Assembly: GCA_019637155.1 (NCBI GenBank)
Contig: JAHBWE010000001.1
Location: forward strand, 744,001 to 808,000
Source of the DNA: Labilithrix sp.
GTDB lineage: Bacteria > Myxococcota_A > Polyangia > Polyangiales > Polyangiaceae
Reading direction: 5' to 3'
Length of the DNA: 64,000 nt
Part shown: positions 23,455 to 31,680 of the stretch, one piece after another
Position numbering within the stretch: position 1 is the first letter of the stretch
Layout: every line of letters starts with the position of its first letter
Translations under genes and position numbers: made by a program
The notes under the pieces: model-generated
The model's database searches: none
Told to the model about the DNA's origin: nothing
The model's input: only the letters and a program-made list of their open reading frames with translations

Positions 23455-24836
23455 ACAGCGGGCGCATCAAAACAACCACGATCGTCTTGGCGATCGGTCT
23501 CGCGATCCCATTCGTCCTCGACGAACGGAGCGCGTTCGCGCAGCAGCCTGCCGCGCCGGCGGGAGGCGCCGCGCCGGGAGGCGGCGGCTCCGCCGCTCCG
23601 GGCGGCGGAACGACGACGACGACGACCACGACGCAGTCGTCGAGCAACACGACCACGTTCTTCCCCGGCGGCGTCGCGCCTCCTCCTCCCGGCGGCGTGC
23701 TCGGCGGCGGCAACGCGCAGTTCTCGTCGTCGAAGCCGATCACCGGCAACGAGCGCGACGGCTTCGACTTCCGCGCCGGCGGCGGAGGCGGCGGCACCGT
23801 GCGCGGCAACGAGAACAGCTCGTTCATCGTCGGCGGCGGCAACGCGCAGGGCGCGGGCTACTCCGGCGTCATCCCGAACGTCCACAACGTCCATCGCGGC
23901 GACACGCTGTGGGGGATCTGCGGCTACTACTTCCACAACCCGTACCAGTGGCCGCGCATCTGGTCGTTCAATCCGCAGATCCAGAACCCGCACTGGATCT
24001 ACCCGGGCGATCAGGTGAAGCTCCGCTCCGGCAACGAGGTCGTGGCGAGCCCGCAGGCGCCGACGCGCGGCACGATCCTCGATCGCCGCCGTCAGGTCCC
24101 GCCCGACACGGTGTTCCTCCGGAACGAGGGCTTCATCGAGGACGACTCGAACGACTGGGGCGAGATCAACGGCGCGCGGGAGGACAAGATGTTCCTCACC
24201 GACTACGACGAGGTCTACATCCGCGTCGCGGGCAACCACGAGATCAAGGTCGGCCAGGAGCTCACGGTGTATCGCCCGATCAAGTCGGTCGGCGGCGGCA
24301 AGCTGATCGAGATCCAGGGCACGGTGAAGGTCGACCAGTGGAACCCGAACGAGCACGTCGCGCGGGCGCGCGTCACGGAGGCGCTCGACACGATCGAGCG
24401 CGGCGCGCGCGTGGGGCCGATCTCGCGTCGCTTCGAGGTGGTGCCGCCCGCGCGCAACGACAAGGACGTCGAGGCGACGGTGCTCACGAGCGTCCGCCCG
24501 CACGCGTTCTACGGGCAGAACCAGGTCGTGTTCATCGACAAAGGTGAGGAAGCCGGTCTCAGGCCCGGCAACCGCCTCTTCATCATCCGCAAGGGCGACG
24601 GCTTCCACGCGACGCAGCCGACGCGCACCGCCGCGCAGCGCATCGCGCTCGAGGACGAGTCCCCGGCCGCGATGGAGAGCATCACGAAGCCGCGCAACGA
24701 GGGCGCCCTCCCGGAGGAGGTCATCGCCGAGCTCCGCGTCATCAACGTGAAGAAGAACACGGCGATGACGCTGGTCACGCTCTCGCGCCGCGAGGTCGAG
24801 ATCGGCGAACGCGCCTACGCGCGCAAGGGGTACTGA
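23451..24836 (+). CDS. Exported LysM-domain protein
   Basis: 461 aa. A Sec signal (KTTTIVLAIGLAIPFVLDERSAFA, about 7-30) is followed by about 110 residues of Gly/Pro/Thr/Ser low complexity. A LysM domain spans about 144-195 (VHNVHRGDTLWGICGYYF ... WPRIWSFNPQIQNPHWIYPGDQV), the peptidoglycan-binding motif. The C-terminal 260 residues are beta-rich (VFLRNEGFIEDD, DYDEVYIRV, KVGQELTVYRPI, VFIDKGEEAGLRPGNRLFII) and resemble a conserved myxobacterial LysM-associated domain. It is coupled to the TPR lipoprotein and probably acts at the cell wall or outer membrane. Confidence 0.87.
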   Translation: MNSGRIKTTTIVLAIGLAIPFVLDERSAFAQQPAAPAGGAAPGGGGSAAPGGGTTTTTTTTQSSSNTTTFFPGGVAPPPPGGVLGGGNAQFSSSKPITGNERDGFDFRAGGGGGGTVRGNENSSFIVGGGNAQGAGYSGVIPNVHNVHRGDTLWGICGYYFHNPYQWPRIWSFNPQIQNPHWIYPGDQVKLRSGNEVVASPQAPTRGTILDRRRQVPPDTVFLRNEGFIEDDSNDWGEINGAREDKMFLTDYDEVYIRVAGNHEIKVGQELTVYRPIKSVGGGKLIEIQGTVKVDQWNPNEHVARARVTEALDTIERGARVGPISRRFEVVPPARNDKDVEATVLTSVRPHAFYGQNQVVFIDKGEEAGLRPGNRLFIIRKGDGFHATQPTRTAAQRIALEDESPAAMESITKPRNEGALPEEVIAELRVINVKKNTAMTLVTLSRREVEIGERAYARKGY

Positions 24837-24844
24837 GGCGCGCG

Positions 24845-25339
24845 TCACTCGCGCGGGCAGCGGTCGGGATCGGGGATCGTGATCCCGATCGGGCGGTCGG
24901 GGGTCGCGACGAGGGCGGCGAACGCCTCGGAGAAGGGCTTCGTGCTCGCGCTGCGGCGGTGGGCGGCGCAGGTGGCGGCTCGGTCGATCGGCTCGCCGCG
25001 GTCGAAGCGCGTCGCGCACTCCGGGCCGAGCGCGCGATCGAGCTCCGCTGCGCGCGTTCGCAGCTCCGCGAAGCGGCGCGCGGCGTCGGGGCCGAGGTCG
25101 TAGCTCGGGAGCTCCGCGATCGCTGCGGCCGCGAGGTGCCACGTGAACGCGTCCTCGGCGGAGGACCAGACGAGGCAGTCGCCGTGGCAGCCGCCGCCCT
25201 CGCCGCGCTGGATGCTGCAGAGCGCCTTGACCGGCTCCGCGAGGTCGCGCGCCAACGATTCGAACTGCTGGCGTCGCGCGCACGACGTGAGCGCGAGCGT
25301 GAGGAGCAGCGGCACGAGTCCTGTAACGCGGGGAGTCAT
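24845..25339 (-). CDS. Small Cys-containing lipoprotein
   Basis: 164 aa with lipoprotein signal MTPRVTGLVPLLLTLALTSC (Cys20), which fixes the start at 25339. The mature part is helical, with Cys pairs (KALCSIQ, GGGCHGDCLVW, PECATRF, AATCAAH, PDRCPRE) likely to form disulfides. No known domain was recognised. Its ATG (25337-25339, minus) overlaps by two bases the ATG of the plus-strand gene at 25338-25340, so both genes start in one CATG. Confidence 0.72.
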   Translation of the reverse strand: MTPRVTGLVPLLLTLALTSCARRQQFESLARDLAEPVKALCSIQRGEGGGCHGDCLVWSSAEDAFTWHLAAAAIAELPSYDLGPDAARRFAELRTRAAELDRALGPECATRFDRGEPIDRAATCAAHRRSASTKPFSEAFAALVATPDRPIGITIPDPDRCPRE

Positions 25340-25340
25340 G
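25337..25340. promoter_or_regulatory. Overlapping divergent start codons (CATG)
   Basis: The minus-strand lipoprotein ATG (25339-25337) and the plus-strand coiled-coil ATG (25338-25340) share one CATG. The plus gene has GGGGAG two bases upstream. Promoters and ribosome sites for each gene must lie inside the other's coding sequence. Confidence 0.65.
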
Positions 25341-25583
25341 AACACCGAGACCATCAAGGCCGACGTCGAGAAGAACATCGAGAAGCTCGCAGGACTTCGC
25401 GACGAAGTGAAGGTGAAGCTGCACCTCGCGTCGCTCGACGCCAAGCAGGAGTGGGACGACAAGATCGCCCCGCATGTCGTGAACGCCGAGGCCGCGGCGA
25501 AGGAGATCACCGACGCGTCGCGCGCGAAGCTCCAGGAGGCGATCCAGAAGGTCGAGGCCTTCCTCGGCAAGCTCCGCGATTAG
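25338..25583 (+). CDS. Small coiled-coil protein
   Basis: 81 aa, rich in Lys, Glu, Ala and Leu, with heptad-like spacing over almost its whole length (IKADVEKNIEKLAGLRDEV, AKQEWDDKIAPHVVNAEAA, ASRAKLQEAIQKVEAFLGKL). No signal peptide is seen, so it is predicted cytoplasmic. Proteins of this type are common small helical proteins of unknown role. The upstream open frame is not gene-like, and GGGGAG directly precedes this ATG. It overlaps the stop of the convergent oxidoreductase gene by 4 nt. Confidence 0.72.
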   Translation: MNTETIKADVEKNIEKLAGLRDEVKVKLHLASLDAKQEWDDKIAPHVVNAEAAAKEITDASRAKLQEAIQKVEAFLGKLRD

Positions 25584-26296
25584 TCGTAGCGCTCGGTGTG
25601 GACCTGCTTGCGCTCTACACCCATCTGCTTGCGCAAGAGGTCCCGCACCGCGCCGACCATCCGCTCGAGGCCGCAGATCCACACGTGCGCGTTCGGCGCG
25701 CCGAGCGCGCGATACAGCTCCTCGACGTGCGTCTGCACGTAGCCGCGGCGGCCGGTCCAGTCGTCGCCGGCGCGGGAGAGCGAGTAGTGGACCTGGAAGC
25801 TCGGACGCGACGCGGCGAGGGCGTCGAGCTCGTCGGCGTAGAGGCGGTCCTCCGGCGTGCGGACGCCGAAGAGCAGTGTCATCGGCGCGTCGTCGCCCTT
25901 CGCGACCGCGTCGAGGATCATGCTCCGGAGCGGCGTGACGCCGGTGCCGGTGCCGACGAAGAGCGAGGGGAGCCCGCGGTCGCGCGTGAAGAAACCCTGC
26001 GGGCCGATCGCGCGCACGATCGCGCCGGGCGAGAGCTCGTGGAGGAACGTCGAGCCCGGGCCGCCTTCGACCTTCGTCACCGCGAGCGAGAGGCGCGACG
26101 TGCCGTTCGGCGGCGACGCGATGGAGTAGGCGCGGCGGCCCTCGCCGTCGGGGAGGGGGAGCACGAGGGAGATCCACTGGCCCGCCTGGAACTCGAACGG
26201 CGCGCCGTCGACGCGCTCGAAGTCGAGCTCGCGCACGTTCACGGTGAGCATCCGTGAGGTCGCGAGGCGGAGGTCGAACGTCGGCGGCGGGGGCAT
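25580..26296 (-). CDS. FAD/NAD(P)-binding oxidoreductase (ferredoxin reductase family)
   Basis: 238 aa, FNR-like. FAD-binding RAYSIAS (RxYS motif, about 55-61) and GSTFLHELSPG precede the NAD(P)-binding GTGTGVTPLRSM (about 115-126), LLFGVRTPEDRLY and VWICGLERMV near the C-terminus. No iron-sulfur or FMN domain is attached, so the electron partner is a separate protein. The likely role is transfer of electrons between NAD(P)H and a ferredoxin or flavodoxin. The ATG is separated from the stop of the gene at 26297 by no bases, so both minus genes are probably co-transcribed. Confidence 0.88.
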   Translation of the reverse strand: MPPPPTFDLRLATSRMLTVNVRELDFERVDGAPFEFQAGQWISLVLPLPDGEGRRAYSIASPPNGTSRLSLAVTKVEGGPGSTFLHELSPGAIVRAIGPQGFFTRDRGLPSLFVGTGTGVTPLRSMILDAVAKGDDAPMTLLFGVRTPEDRLYADELDALAASRPSFQVHYSLSRAGDDWTGRRGYVQTHVEELYRALGAPNAHVWICGLERMVGAVRDLLRKQMGVERKQVHTERYD

Positions 26297-26941
26297 CTAG
26301 AGATTCTCTACCCGATACGCGAACGGCGCCTTCACGCGCGACGAGCTGCGAAGGACGAGCTCCATGCGGAGGAGGGCGTCGAGCGCGTCTTTCGTCGTGT
26401 AGGCCCGCGTCTTCGCTTCGATGAGGACGTCGATCGCGTGCTCGAGCGCGTCGGCGGGGTGATGGTAGGCGCCGGGGAGGACGAAGAGATCGCTCGTCCC
26501 CGGCGCGGAGGTGACGCGCGCGTCCATCGGGCCCTCGGCGTGCTCGAGCGTGAGCGCCTGGGTCTCGTCGATGACGCGGACCATGAGCTCGGCGCCCGAC
26601 CAGGCGTCGACGAGGTGCGCGCGCCGCTCGTCCACCTCCTCCACGAGGAAGAAGCCGCGGTGCGCCCGCGCGAAGCAGCGCGCGATGGCCTGCTCCGCGT
26701 CCCCGAGCTCCTCCGCGGCGCGGACGGCGAAGCCCTGCGTCGTGAGCGCGTCGTCCCAGAAGGCCCGCGAGCGGTTCTCGAACCACGCGTCGTCCGGGCC
26801 GTAGGCGCCGGTGCGACGCTGGAACTCGGCCCGCATCTCGGCCGCGGCGGCCCCCAGGTCGCCCCTGTCTCCGAGCCCGACGATCGCCTCGTACGCTGCG
26901 GCGATCTGCGCGGGCGTGGTACCCTCCGTCTGTCTGGCCAT
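26297..26941 (-). CDS. Conserved hypothetical protein, unknown function
   Basis: 214 aa, soluble. The first half is helical (AQIAAAYEAIVGLGDRGDLG, AEEMR-like AAAEMRAEFQRRTG), with a striking DDAWFENRSRAFWDDALTT segment. The middle contains ARAHRGFFLVEEVDERRAHL and SGAELMVRVID, and the end is KTRAYTTKDALDALLRMELV. I do not recognise a named family. It precedes the flavin oxidoreductase gene without a gap, and its ATG overlaps that of the divergent gene at 26940 in a shared CATG (26939-26942). Confidence 0.7.
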   Translation of the reverse strand: MARQTEGTTPAQIAAAYEAIVGLGDRGDLGAAAAEMRAEFQRRTGAYGPDDAWFENRSRAFWDDALTTQGFAVRAAEELGDAEQAIARCFARAHRGFFLVEEVDERRAHLVDAWSGAELMVRVIDETQALTLEHAEGPMDARVTSAPGTSDLFVLPGAYHHPADALEHAIDVLIEAKTRAYTTKDALDALLRMELVLRSSSRVKAPFAYRVENL

Positions 26942-26942
26942 G
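26939..26942. promoter_or_regulatory. Second overlapping divergent start (CATG)
   Basis: The minus ATG (26941-26939) and plus ATG (26940-26942) overlap. TACCCT at 26920-26925 lies 14 nt before the plus start and could be a -10 for it. This is the same configuration as at 25337, only 1.6 kb away. Confidence 0.65.
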
Positions 26943-27359
26943 CAAAACCGGGTCTTCTTCCCTCAAGCTCTACTCGATCAGTGGGGAGTCGAAGGCAAGA
27001 TCGAAGTCACACCGACCGAGCTCGTCATCGTCGCGGAGGGGCGGCGCTACGACATCGTCGAGGTCGTGAGGGTCGACCGGGAGGTGACCGGCGCGGAGGA
27101 CCCGCACGGCCTCGTCGGCAAGGTGAAGCCGATGACGGACCTCGTCGCGTTGAAGGCCGAGATCCTCGAGGGCTCGATGATCATCGGCGACAACGCGTAC
27201 GACGTCGTGCCGGGGTGGGCCGGCGCGCCGAAGACCGCGTTCGCGGTCCACCTCGACTCGGGCGAGCGCATGCGCGCGCGCCGCGGCAAGACCGACGCCG
27301 GCAAGCTCCCCGAGAGCGACGAGGAGATGCTGAAGCGCTTCGCGGACGGGCTATTGTGA
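26940..27359 (+). CDS. Conserved hypothetical protein upstream of heme genes
   Basis: 139 aa. It begins MQNRVFFPQALLDQWGVEGK, then alternates strands (IEVTPTELVIVAEGRRYDIV, VRVDREVTG) with an AYDVVPGWAGAP segment, and ends with an acidic EEMLKRF helix. It may be PilZ-like or another small beta-barrel fold, but this is uncertain. The TGA overlaps the GTG of the CcsA-like gene (GTGA), placing it first in a unit with hemA. Confidence 0.7.
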   Translation: MQNRVFFPQALLDQWGVEGKIEVTPTELVIVAEGRRYDIVEVVRVDREVTGAEDPHGLVGKVKPMTDLVALKAEILEGSMIIGDNAYDVVPGWAGAPKTAFAVHLDSGERMRARRGKTDAGKLPESDEEMLKRFADGLL

Positions 27360-28192
27360 TCACGGAGCCCGTCGCCGACGTCTTGTTCTACCTGACGGCG
27401 GCGTTCTACGTCGTCGCGTCGGCGATCTTCCTCCGCTTCCTCGCGCAGGGCAAAGGCGACGTCGGCGTGCTCGGCCCGCGCCTCATCGGCGCCGGCGCGG
27501 CGCTCCACGCGGCGCACATCTGCGTCGCTTCGCTCTACCTCCGCGTCTGCCCGGTCGAGGGGATCCACTTCCCGATGAGCGTGGGGGCGATGGCGATGTG
27601 CGTCGCGTACATCGTCGTGCGGAGGCGGTACAAGCTCGAGGTCGCGGGCGCGTTCGTCGCGCCGCTCGCGCTGACGTCGCTCCTCGCGTCGCACTTCGTC
27701 GGCGGCGGCGCGGAGCCGACCGCGCGGATAAAGGAGGCGATGCTGCCGTTCCACGTCGCGACGAACCTCTTCGGGGTCGCGCTCTTCACCCTCGCGTCGT
27801 CGGCCGCCACGCTCTACCTCGTGCAGGAGCACCTCCTGAAGAAGAAGCAGATCGACGGCGTCTTCCGCCGCCTGCCCGCGCTCGACGTGCTCGACCGCGC
27901 GGAGCATCGCTTCCTCCTCGCCGGCTTCCCGCTCCTCACGATCGGCATCGTCACCGGCACGCTCTGGGCGCGCCGCGTCGAGATGGGCGGGCAGAGCGAG
28001 GTGCTCCGCGCGGTGTTCGGCTACGTGACGTGGCTCGTCATCGCGGCGGTGCTGTTCCTCCGCGCGGCCGCGGGCTGGCGCGGGCGCCGCGCGGCGTACG
28101 GCACGATCGCGGGCTTCGGCTTCGCCGTCGTCGTCCTCATGGTCTATCTCCTGCGCTCCGCGCCGGCGCAGCCCACCGCCTATCTGCCGTGA
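27356..28192 (+). CDS. CcsA/HemX-like membrane protein lacking the WWD motif
   Basis: 278 aa from a GTG overlapping the previous stop. About eight hydrophobic helices follow the order of the CcsA/HemX superfamily: LPFHVATNLFGVALFTLASS, ATLYLVQEHLLKKKQ, RLPALDVLDRAEHRFLLAGF, TIGIVTGTLWARR, and VTWLVIAAVLFLRAAAGWRG. The tryptophan-rich WxWD loop that handles heme in true CcsA is absent: after TLWARRVEMGG comes SEVLRAVFGYVTWL. A HemX-type role next to hemA, influencing glutamyl-tRNA reductase, fits better than cytochrome c assembly (inference). GTGA coupling to hemA supports this. Confidence 0.8.
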   Translation: MITEPVADVLFYLTAAFYVVASAIFLRFLAQGKGDVGVLGPRLIGAGAALHAAHICVASLYLRVCPVEGIHFPMSVGAMAMCVAYIVVRRRYKLEVAGAFVAPLALTSLLASHFVGGGAEPTARIKEAMLPFHVATNLFGVALFTLASSAATLYLVQEHLLKKKQIDGVFRRLPALDVLDRAEHRFLLAGFPLLTIGIVTGTLWARRVEMGGQSEVLRAVFGYVTWLVIAAVLFLRAAAGWRGRRAAYGTIAGFGFAVVVLMVYLLRSAPAQPTAYLP

Positions 28193-29556
28193 CCCTCCCC
28201 GTCGTCGTCATCGGACTCTCGCACAAGACGGCGCCCGTCGACGTGCGCGAGCGCTTCGCGAGCGGGAGCGAGGTGCTCCCGGAGGTGCTCGCGCGCATCA
28301 CCTCCCGCGTGGAGATCGAGGAGGCGATGTTCCTCTCGACCTGCAACCGCGTCGAGGTCCTCGCGCTCCCGACGGCGCACGCGACGCAGGAGGAGGCGGT
28401 CCAGGCCGCGTCGCACGCGGTGCGTGAGGCGCTGCGCGAGCACATCGGCGCGGCGACGGTCGAGGAGCTCCGCGAGTACCTCTACGAGCGGAGCGGCGAG
28501 GAGGCGGTGCGGCACGTGTTCCGCGTCGCGTCGAGCCTCGACTCGATGGTCCTCGGCGAGCCGCAGATCCTCGGCCAGGTGAAGGACGCGTACGACGCCG
28601 CGATCGCGGCCGGCGCGCTCCGGAGCCACCTCGCGCGGTGCGTGAGCCGCTCGTTCACCGTCGCGAAGCGGATCCGCACCGAGACGCAGCTCGGCGCCGG
28701 GACGGTGAGCATCTCGAGCGTCGCGGTCGATCTCGCGAAGCGCATCTTCGGCGAGCTCGCCGATCACACCGTGCTCCTCGTCGGGGCGGGGGAGATGGCG
28801 GAGCAAGCGGCGAAGAGCCTCGGCCAGCAGGCGCGGGCGATCCGCATCTGCAACCGCAGCTTCGATCGCGCGGCGAACCTCGCGTCGCACTTCAACGCGA
28901 CCGCGGCGCCGATCGAGCAGCTCGAGGCGGAGCTGGTGCTCTCCGACGTCGTCGTCGCGTCCACGTCGAGCAAGAACTTCGTCGTGACGAAGGACCTCGT
29001 GAAGCGCGTGATGAAGCAGCGGAAGGGCCGCACGCTCTTCTTCGTCGACATCGCGGTGCCGCGCAACGTCGAGCCCGCGGTCCACGGCCTCGACAACGTG
29101 TACGTCTACAACGTCGACGACCTCGAGCACGAGGTCGCCGAGAACATGAAGTCGCGGCAGAAGGAGGTCGCGGCGGCGGAGAAGATCGTCGACGTCGAGC
29201 TCACCGCGTGGTCGCAGTGGGCGCGCGGCCTCAACGTGAACCCCACCATCGTCGCGCTCCGCGCCAAGACGAAGGGCGTCCTCGTCGCCGAGCTCGAACG
29301 CACGCTCGGCACGCGCCTGAAGCACCTCCCGGAGGGCGACCGCCAGGCGCTCACGCAGATGATCGAGAGCGCGACGAACAAGCTCCTCCACGCCCCGACG
29401 ACCCGCCTCAAGGCCGCCGCGGGCGTGAGCGACGGCAACGACCTCGTCCGCGCCGCGCAGCACCTCTTCGACCTCCCCTCCGCGCCTGCGCCGGAGCCGT
29501 CGACCCCGAGCCTGCCCCCCTCCGCCGACGAGAGCGAGAAGCGCCTTCCTCACTGA
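28189..29556 (+). CDS. hemA: Glutamyl-tRNA reductase
   Basis: 455 aa from a GTG. Family features: IGLSHKTAPVDVRERF at the N-terminus, catalytic Cys52 in STCNRVEV, HVFRVASSLDSMVLGEPQI (about 104-122), the NADPH-binding LLVGAGEMAEQAAKSLG (about 198-214), FVDIAVPRNVEP, and the C-terminal dimerisation helix. It reduces glutamate on tRNA-Glu to glutamate-1-semialdehyde, the first committed step of C5 heme synthesis. The C-terminal 30 residues are Pro/Ser-rich. It is coupled to the CcsA/HemX-like gene, and hemC follows after 268 bp. Confidence 0.96.
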   Translation: MTLPVVVIGLSHKTAPVDVRERFASGSEVLPEVLARITSRVEIEEAMFLSTCNRVEVLALPTAHATQEEAVQAASHAVREALREHIGAATVEELREYLYERSGEEAVRHVFRVASSLDSMVLGEPQILGQVKDAYDAAIAAGALRSHLARCVSRSFTVAKRIRTETQLGAGTVSISSVAVDLAKRIFGELADHTVLLVGAGEMAEQAAKSLGQQARAIRICNRSFDRAANLASHFNATAAPIEQLEAELVLSDVVVASTSSKNFVVTKDLVKRVMKQRKGRTLFFVDIAVPRNVEPAVHGLDNVYVYNVDDLEHEVAENMKSRQKEVAAAEKIVDVELTAWSQWARGLNVNPTIVALRAKTKGVLVAELERTLGTRLKHLPEGDRQALTQMIESATNKLLHAPTTRLKAAAGVSDGNDLVRAAQHLFDLPSAPAPEPSTPSLPPSADESEKRLPH

Positions 29557-29824
29557 GGCGGCTCTCGCAGCGACCCGCAGTGGGTCGACGGTGAAGCCGT
29601 CACCGCGATGATCGCTGCGCGTCCGTGTACGTGTGGCGCGTGATGCATCGATAGGTGTGTGGCCACGCGGTGGGGGTGGGGTGGGCGTGGGGTGGCGGCC
29701 GAACCTTGCCGGTCAGAGGGCGGTGGCAGCGCCGCATGCGAAGAGCTCGCCGGTGGAGATGACGGTCGTGCAACGTCAAAATGGACGAGAACGAGAGGGC
29801 AGAGGCGGGTAAGGTCGCGGGGCA

Positions 29825-30721
29825 ATGCCGCGTCTCGTTTATGCCACGCGTCGCTCTGCGCTCGCGCTCGCGCAGTGTCGTGCCTTCGTCGCTCGTCTCA
29901 AGGAGGCGCATCCGGAGCTCGAGCTGGTGGAGGAGCAGGTCGTCACGACCGGGGACAGGATCCAGGACCGGCCGCTCTCCGAGGTCGGGGGCAAGGGGCT
30001 CTTCGTGAAGGAGATCGAAGAGGCGCTCCTCGAAGGGCGCGCGCAGATCGCGGTCCACTCGATCAAGGACGTGCCGGCAGAGTTGCCGCCCGGGCTCGCG
30101 ATCGCGTGCATCCCGCGGCGGGAGGATCCGCGTGACGTCCTCGTCGCGCCGAAACATGGGACGCTCGCGGCGCTGCCGAAGGGCGCGAAGGTCGGGACGA
30201 GCTCGCTCCGGCGCGCGGCTGCGCTCCGCGCGGTGCGGGCCGATCTCGTCATCGAGTCCATTCGCGGGAACGTCGATACGCGGCTCCGCAAGGTCGACGA
30301 GGGGCAGTTCGACGCGATCGTCCTCGCGCGCGCGGGGCTCGTTCGCCTCGGGCTCGAGGCGCGCGCGACGGAGGTGCTCTCGCCCGACGTGAGCCTCCCC
30401 GCGGTGGGGCAGGGCGCGCTCGGGATCGAGTCGCGCGTCGACGACGCGGACACGAACGCGCGGCTCGCCGTCCTCGCCGACGAGACGACGAGCCGCTGCG
30501 TCCACGCGGAGCGCGGCGTCCTCATCGCGCTCGGCGCCGACTGCAAGACGCCGCTCGGCGCCTTCGCGGAGAAGATCGACGGCGTGATGCGCCTCCGCGC
30601 CTTCGTCGTCGCCCCCGACGGCACGACGACGAAGCGGGAAGAGACCGGCGCGTGGCCGGCGACCGACGCGGACGCGGCCGCTTTCGGCGATCGGCTCGGG
30701 CGCGAGCTGATCGGGGCGTGA
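29825..30721 (+). CDS. hemC: Hydroxymethylbilane synthase (porphobilinogen deaminase)
   Basis: 298 aa. RLVYATRRSALALAQ at the N-terminus, GGKGLFVKEIEEALL (55-69), HSIKDVP with catalytic Asp82, GTSSLRRAA (124-132), IRGNVDTRL (146-154), and Cys240 in ALGADCKTPLG, which carries the dipyrromethane cofactor. It condenses four porphobilinogens to hydroxymethylbilane in the cytoplasm. A GGGG tract lies 4 nt before the ATG. The 268-bp gap after hemA has two short inverted repeats just past the hemA stop (GACCC/GGGTC at 29572-29586 and GGTGA/TCACC at 29590-29604), so hemC may have its own promoter. Confidence 0.95.
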   Translation: MPRLVYATRRSALALAQCRAFVARLKEAHPELELVEEQVVTTGDRIQDRPLSEVGGKGLFVKEIEEALLEGRAQIAVHSIKDVPAELPPGLAIACIPRREDPRDVLVAPKHGTLAALPKGAKVGTSSLRRAAALRAVRADLVIESIRGNVDTRLRKVDEGQFDAIVLARAGLVRLGLEARATEVLSPDVSLPAVGQGALGIESRVDDADTNARLAVLADETTSRCVHAERGVLIALGADCKTPLGAFAEKIDGVMRLRAFVVAPDGTTTKREETGAWPATDADAAAFGDRLGRELIGA

Positions 30722-30726
30722 TCTGC

Positions 30727-30732
30727 TATCGT
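30727..30732 (+). promoter_or_regulatory. -10-like TATCGT before the lipoprotein gene at 30739
   Basis: TATCGT ends 6 nt before the GTG at 30739. The spacing would place the transcript start on the GTG and selects it over the longer frame from 30652. Confidence 0.42.
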
Positions 30733-30738
30733 CGTCCG

Positions 30739-31617
30739 GTGCTGCGTTGGTACGTCCTGGGTGGGAGCGCGGTGTTCTTGCTCGCGGCCGCGTCGTGCGC
30801 TGACGAGTACGCGGAGGACGAGGCGCCCGGCGCGGACGGCGGCTCCGACGTCGCCGCCGACGTCGAGGAGGCGCCCGATCCCGACGGCGGGGCGGAGGCC
30901 GATGCCGAGAGCGACGTGAGCGACGCGAGCGACGCGAGCGACGCGGGCATCGACGTGGCGGAGGCCGCCGCGGACCCGACGTTCTGCACCGGCAAGTCCG
31001 CCGCGCTGTGCGTCGACTTCGAAGAGCGGATCGCGCCGCCGACAGGGTGCACGTTCCCGCCGACGCACTACGGGACGACGCGCTGGGTGGAGGGGTCGAC
31101 GTCGCCCACCGCGCTCGAGGTGCTCCCGAACCTCGCCGGCGTCGACGCCGGCACGCGCGGCGCCGGCGCCTCGATCGAGTGCGCGCTCGAGAAGGTGACG
31201 ACCCCGCGCCAGGTGGACGTCTCGTTCCGCTTCCGGATCGCGACGATCAAGAACGGCGCGGACTTCGCTCGTGTCGACGTCGGCGGCGGCAACGGCTTCC
31301 ACCTCAACATCAGCGACGGCACGCAGGGGTATCAGCTCATCGTCTGGGTCGACGTCGCGGGCAAGGGCACGCAGAGCGCCGCGTTCCTCATCGACGGGAG
31401 CTGGCACGAGGTGACGTTCACCGCGTTCGCCGACGGCCGGCACCACCTCTTCATCGACAAGGTCCCGCGCGGTCTGGACGGCTACCTCGAACCGCTCGGC
31501 CCGCATCCGATGGCCGTGCGCCTCGGCTCGTATCTCGCGGGCCCCGCTCCGACGTCCTCCACGTACGAGATCGCGACGGTCCAGCTCGACGAGCTCGTCG
31601 TGGCGCTCCCGCCCTGA
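30739..31617 (+). CDS. Lipoprotein with concanavalin-like C-terminal domain
   Basis: 292 aa from the GTG at 30739. Signal MLRWYVLGGSAVFLLAAASC (Cys20) leads to about 60 residues of Asp/Gly/Ala/Ser-rich linker with SDASDASDAG repeats, typical of myxobacterial surface lipoproteins. The C-terminal 210 residues are beta-rich (CVDFEERIAPPTGCTF, VDVSFRFRIATIKNG, FHLNISDGTQGYQLIVWVD, SWHEVTFTAFADGRHHLFID), resembling a concanavalin/LamG-like jelly roll that may bind glycan. No catalytic residues were recognised. Confidence 0.72.
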   Translation: MLRWYVLGGSAVFLLAAASCADEYAEDEAPGADGGSDVAADVEEAPDPDGGAEADAESDVSDASDASDAGIDVAEAAADPTFCTGKSAALCVDFEERIAPPTGCTFPPTHYGTTRWVEGSTSPTALEVLPNLAGVDAGTRGAGASIECALEKVTTPRQVDVSFRFRIATIKNGADFARVDVGGGNGFHLNISDGTQGYQLIVWVDVAGKGTQSAAFLIDGSWHEVTFTAFADGRHHLFIDKVPRGLDGYLEPLGPHPMAVRLGSYLAGPAPTSSTYEIATVQLDELVVALPP

Positions 31618-31664
31618 TGGCGGGCCTGATGACGGGAAGGGGTTGCCTCACGGCGGGGATGGAT

Positions 31665-31670
31665 TAGGCT
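31665..31670 (+). promoter_or_regulatory. -10-like TAGGCT before the esterase gene
   Basis: TAGGCT ends 10 nt before the ATG at 31681, implying a very short leader of about 3 nt. It belongs to the window-wide TAnnnT pattern. Confidence 0.38.
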
Positions 31671-31680
31671 CCGGCGCCCG

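Noticed and set aside
23265..26966. 1233-codon minus-strand frame
   Set aside because: It covers the LysM, lipoprotein and oxidoreductase genes, each better supported by signals and motifs.
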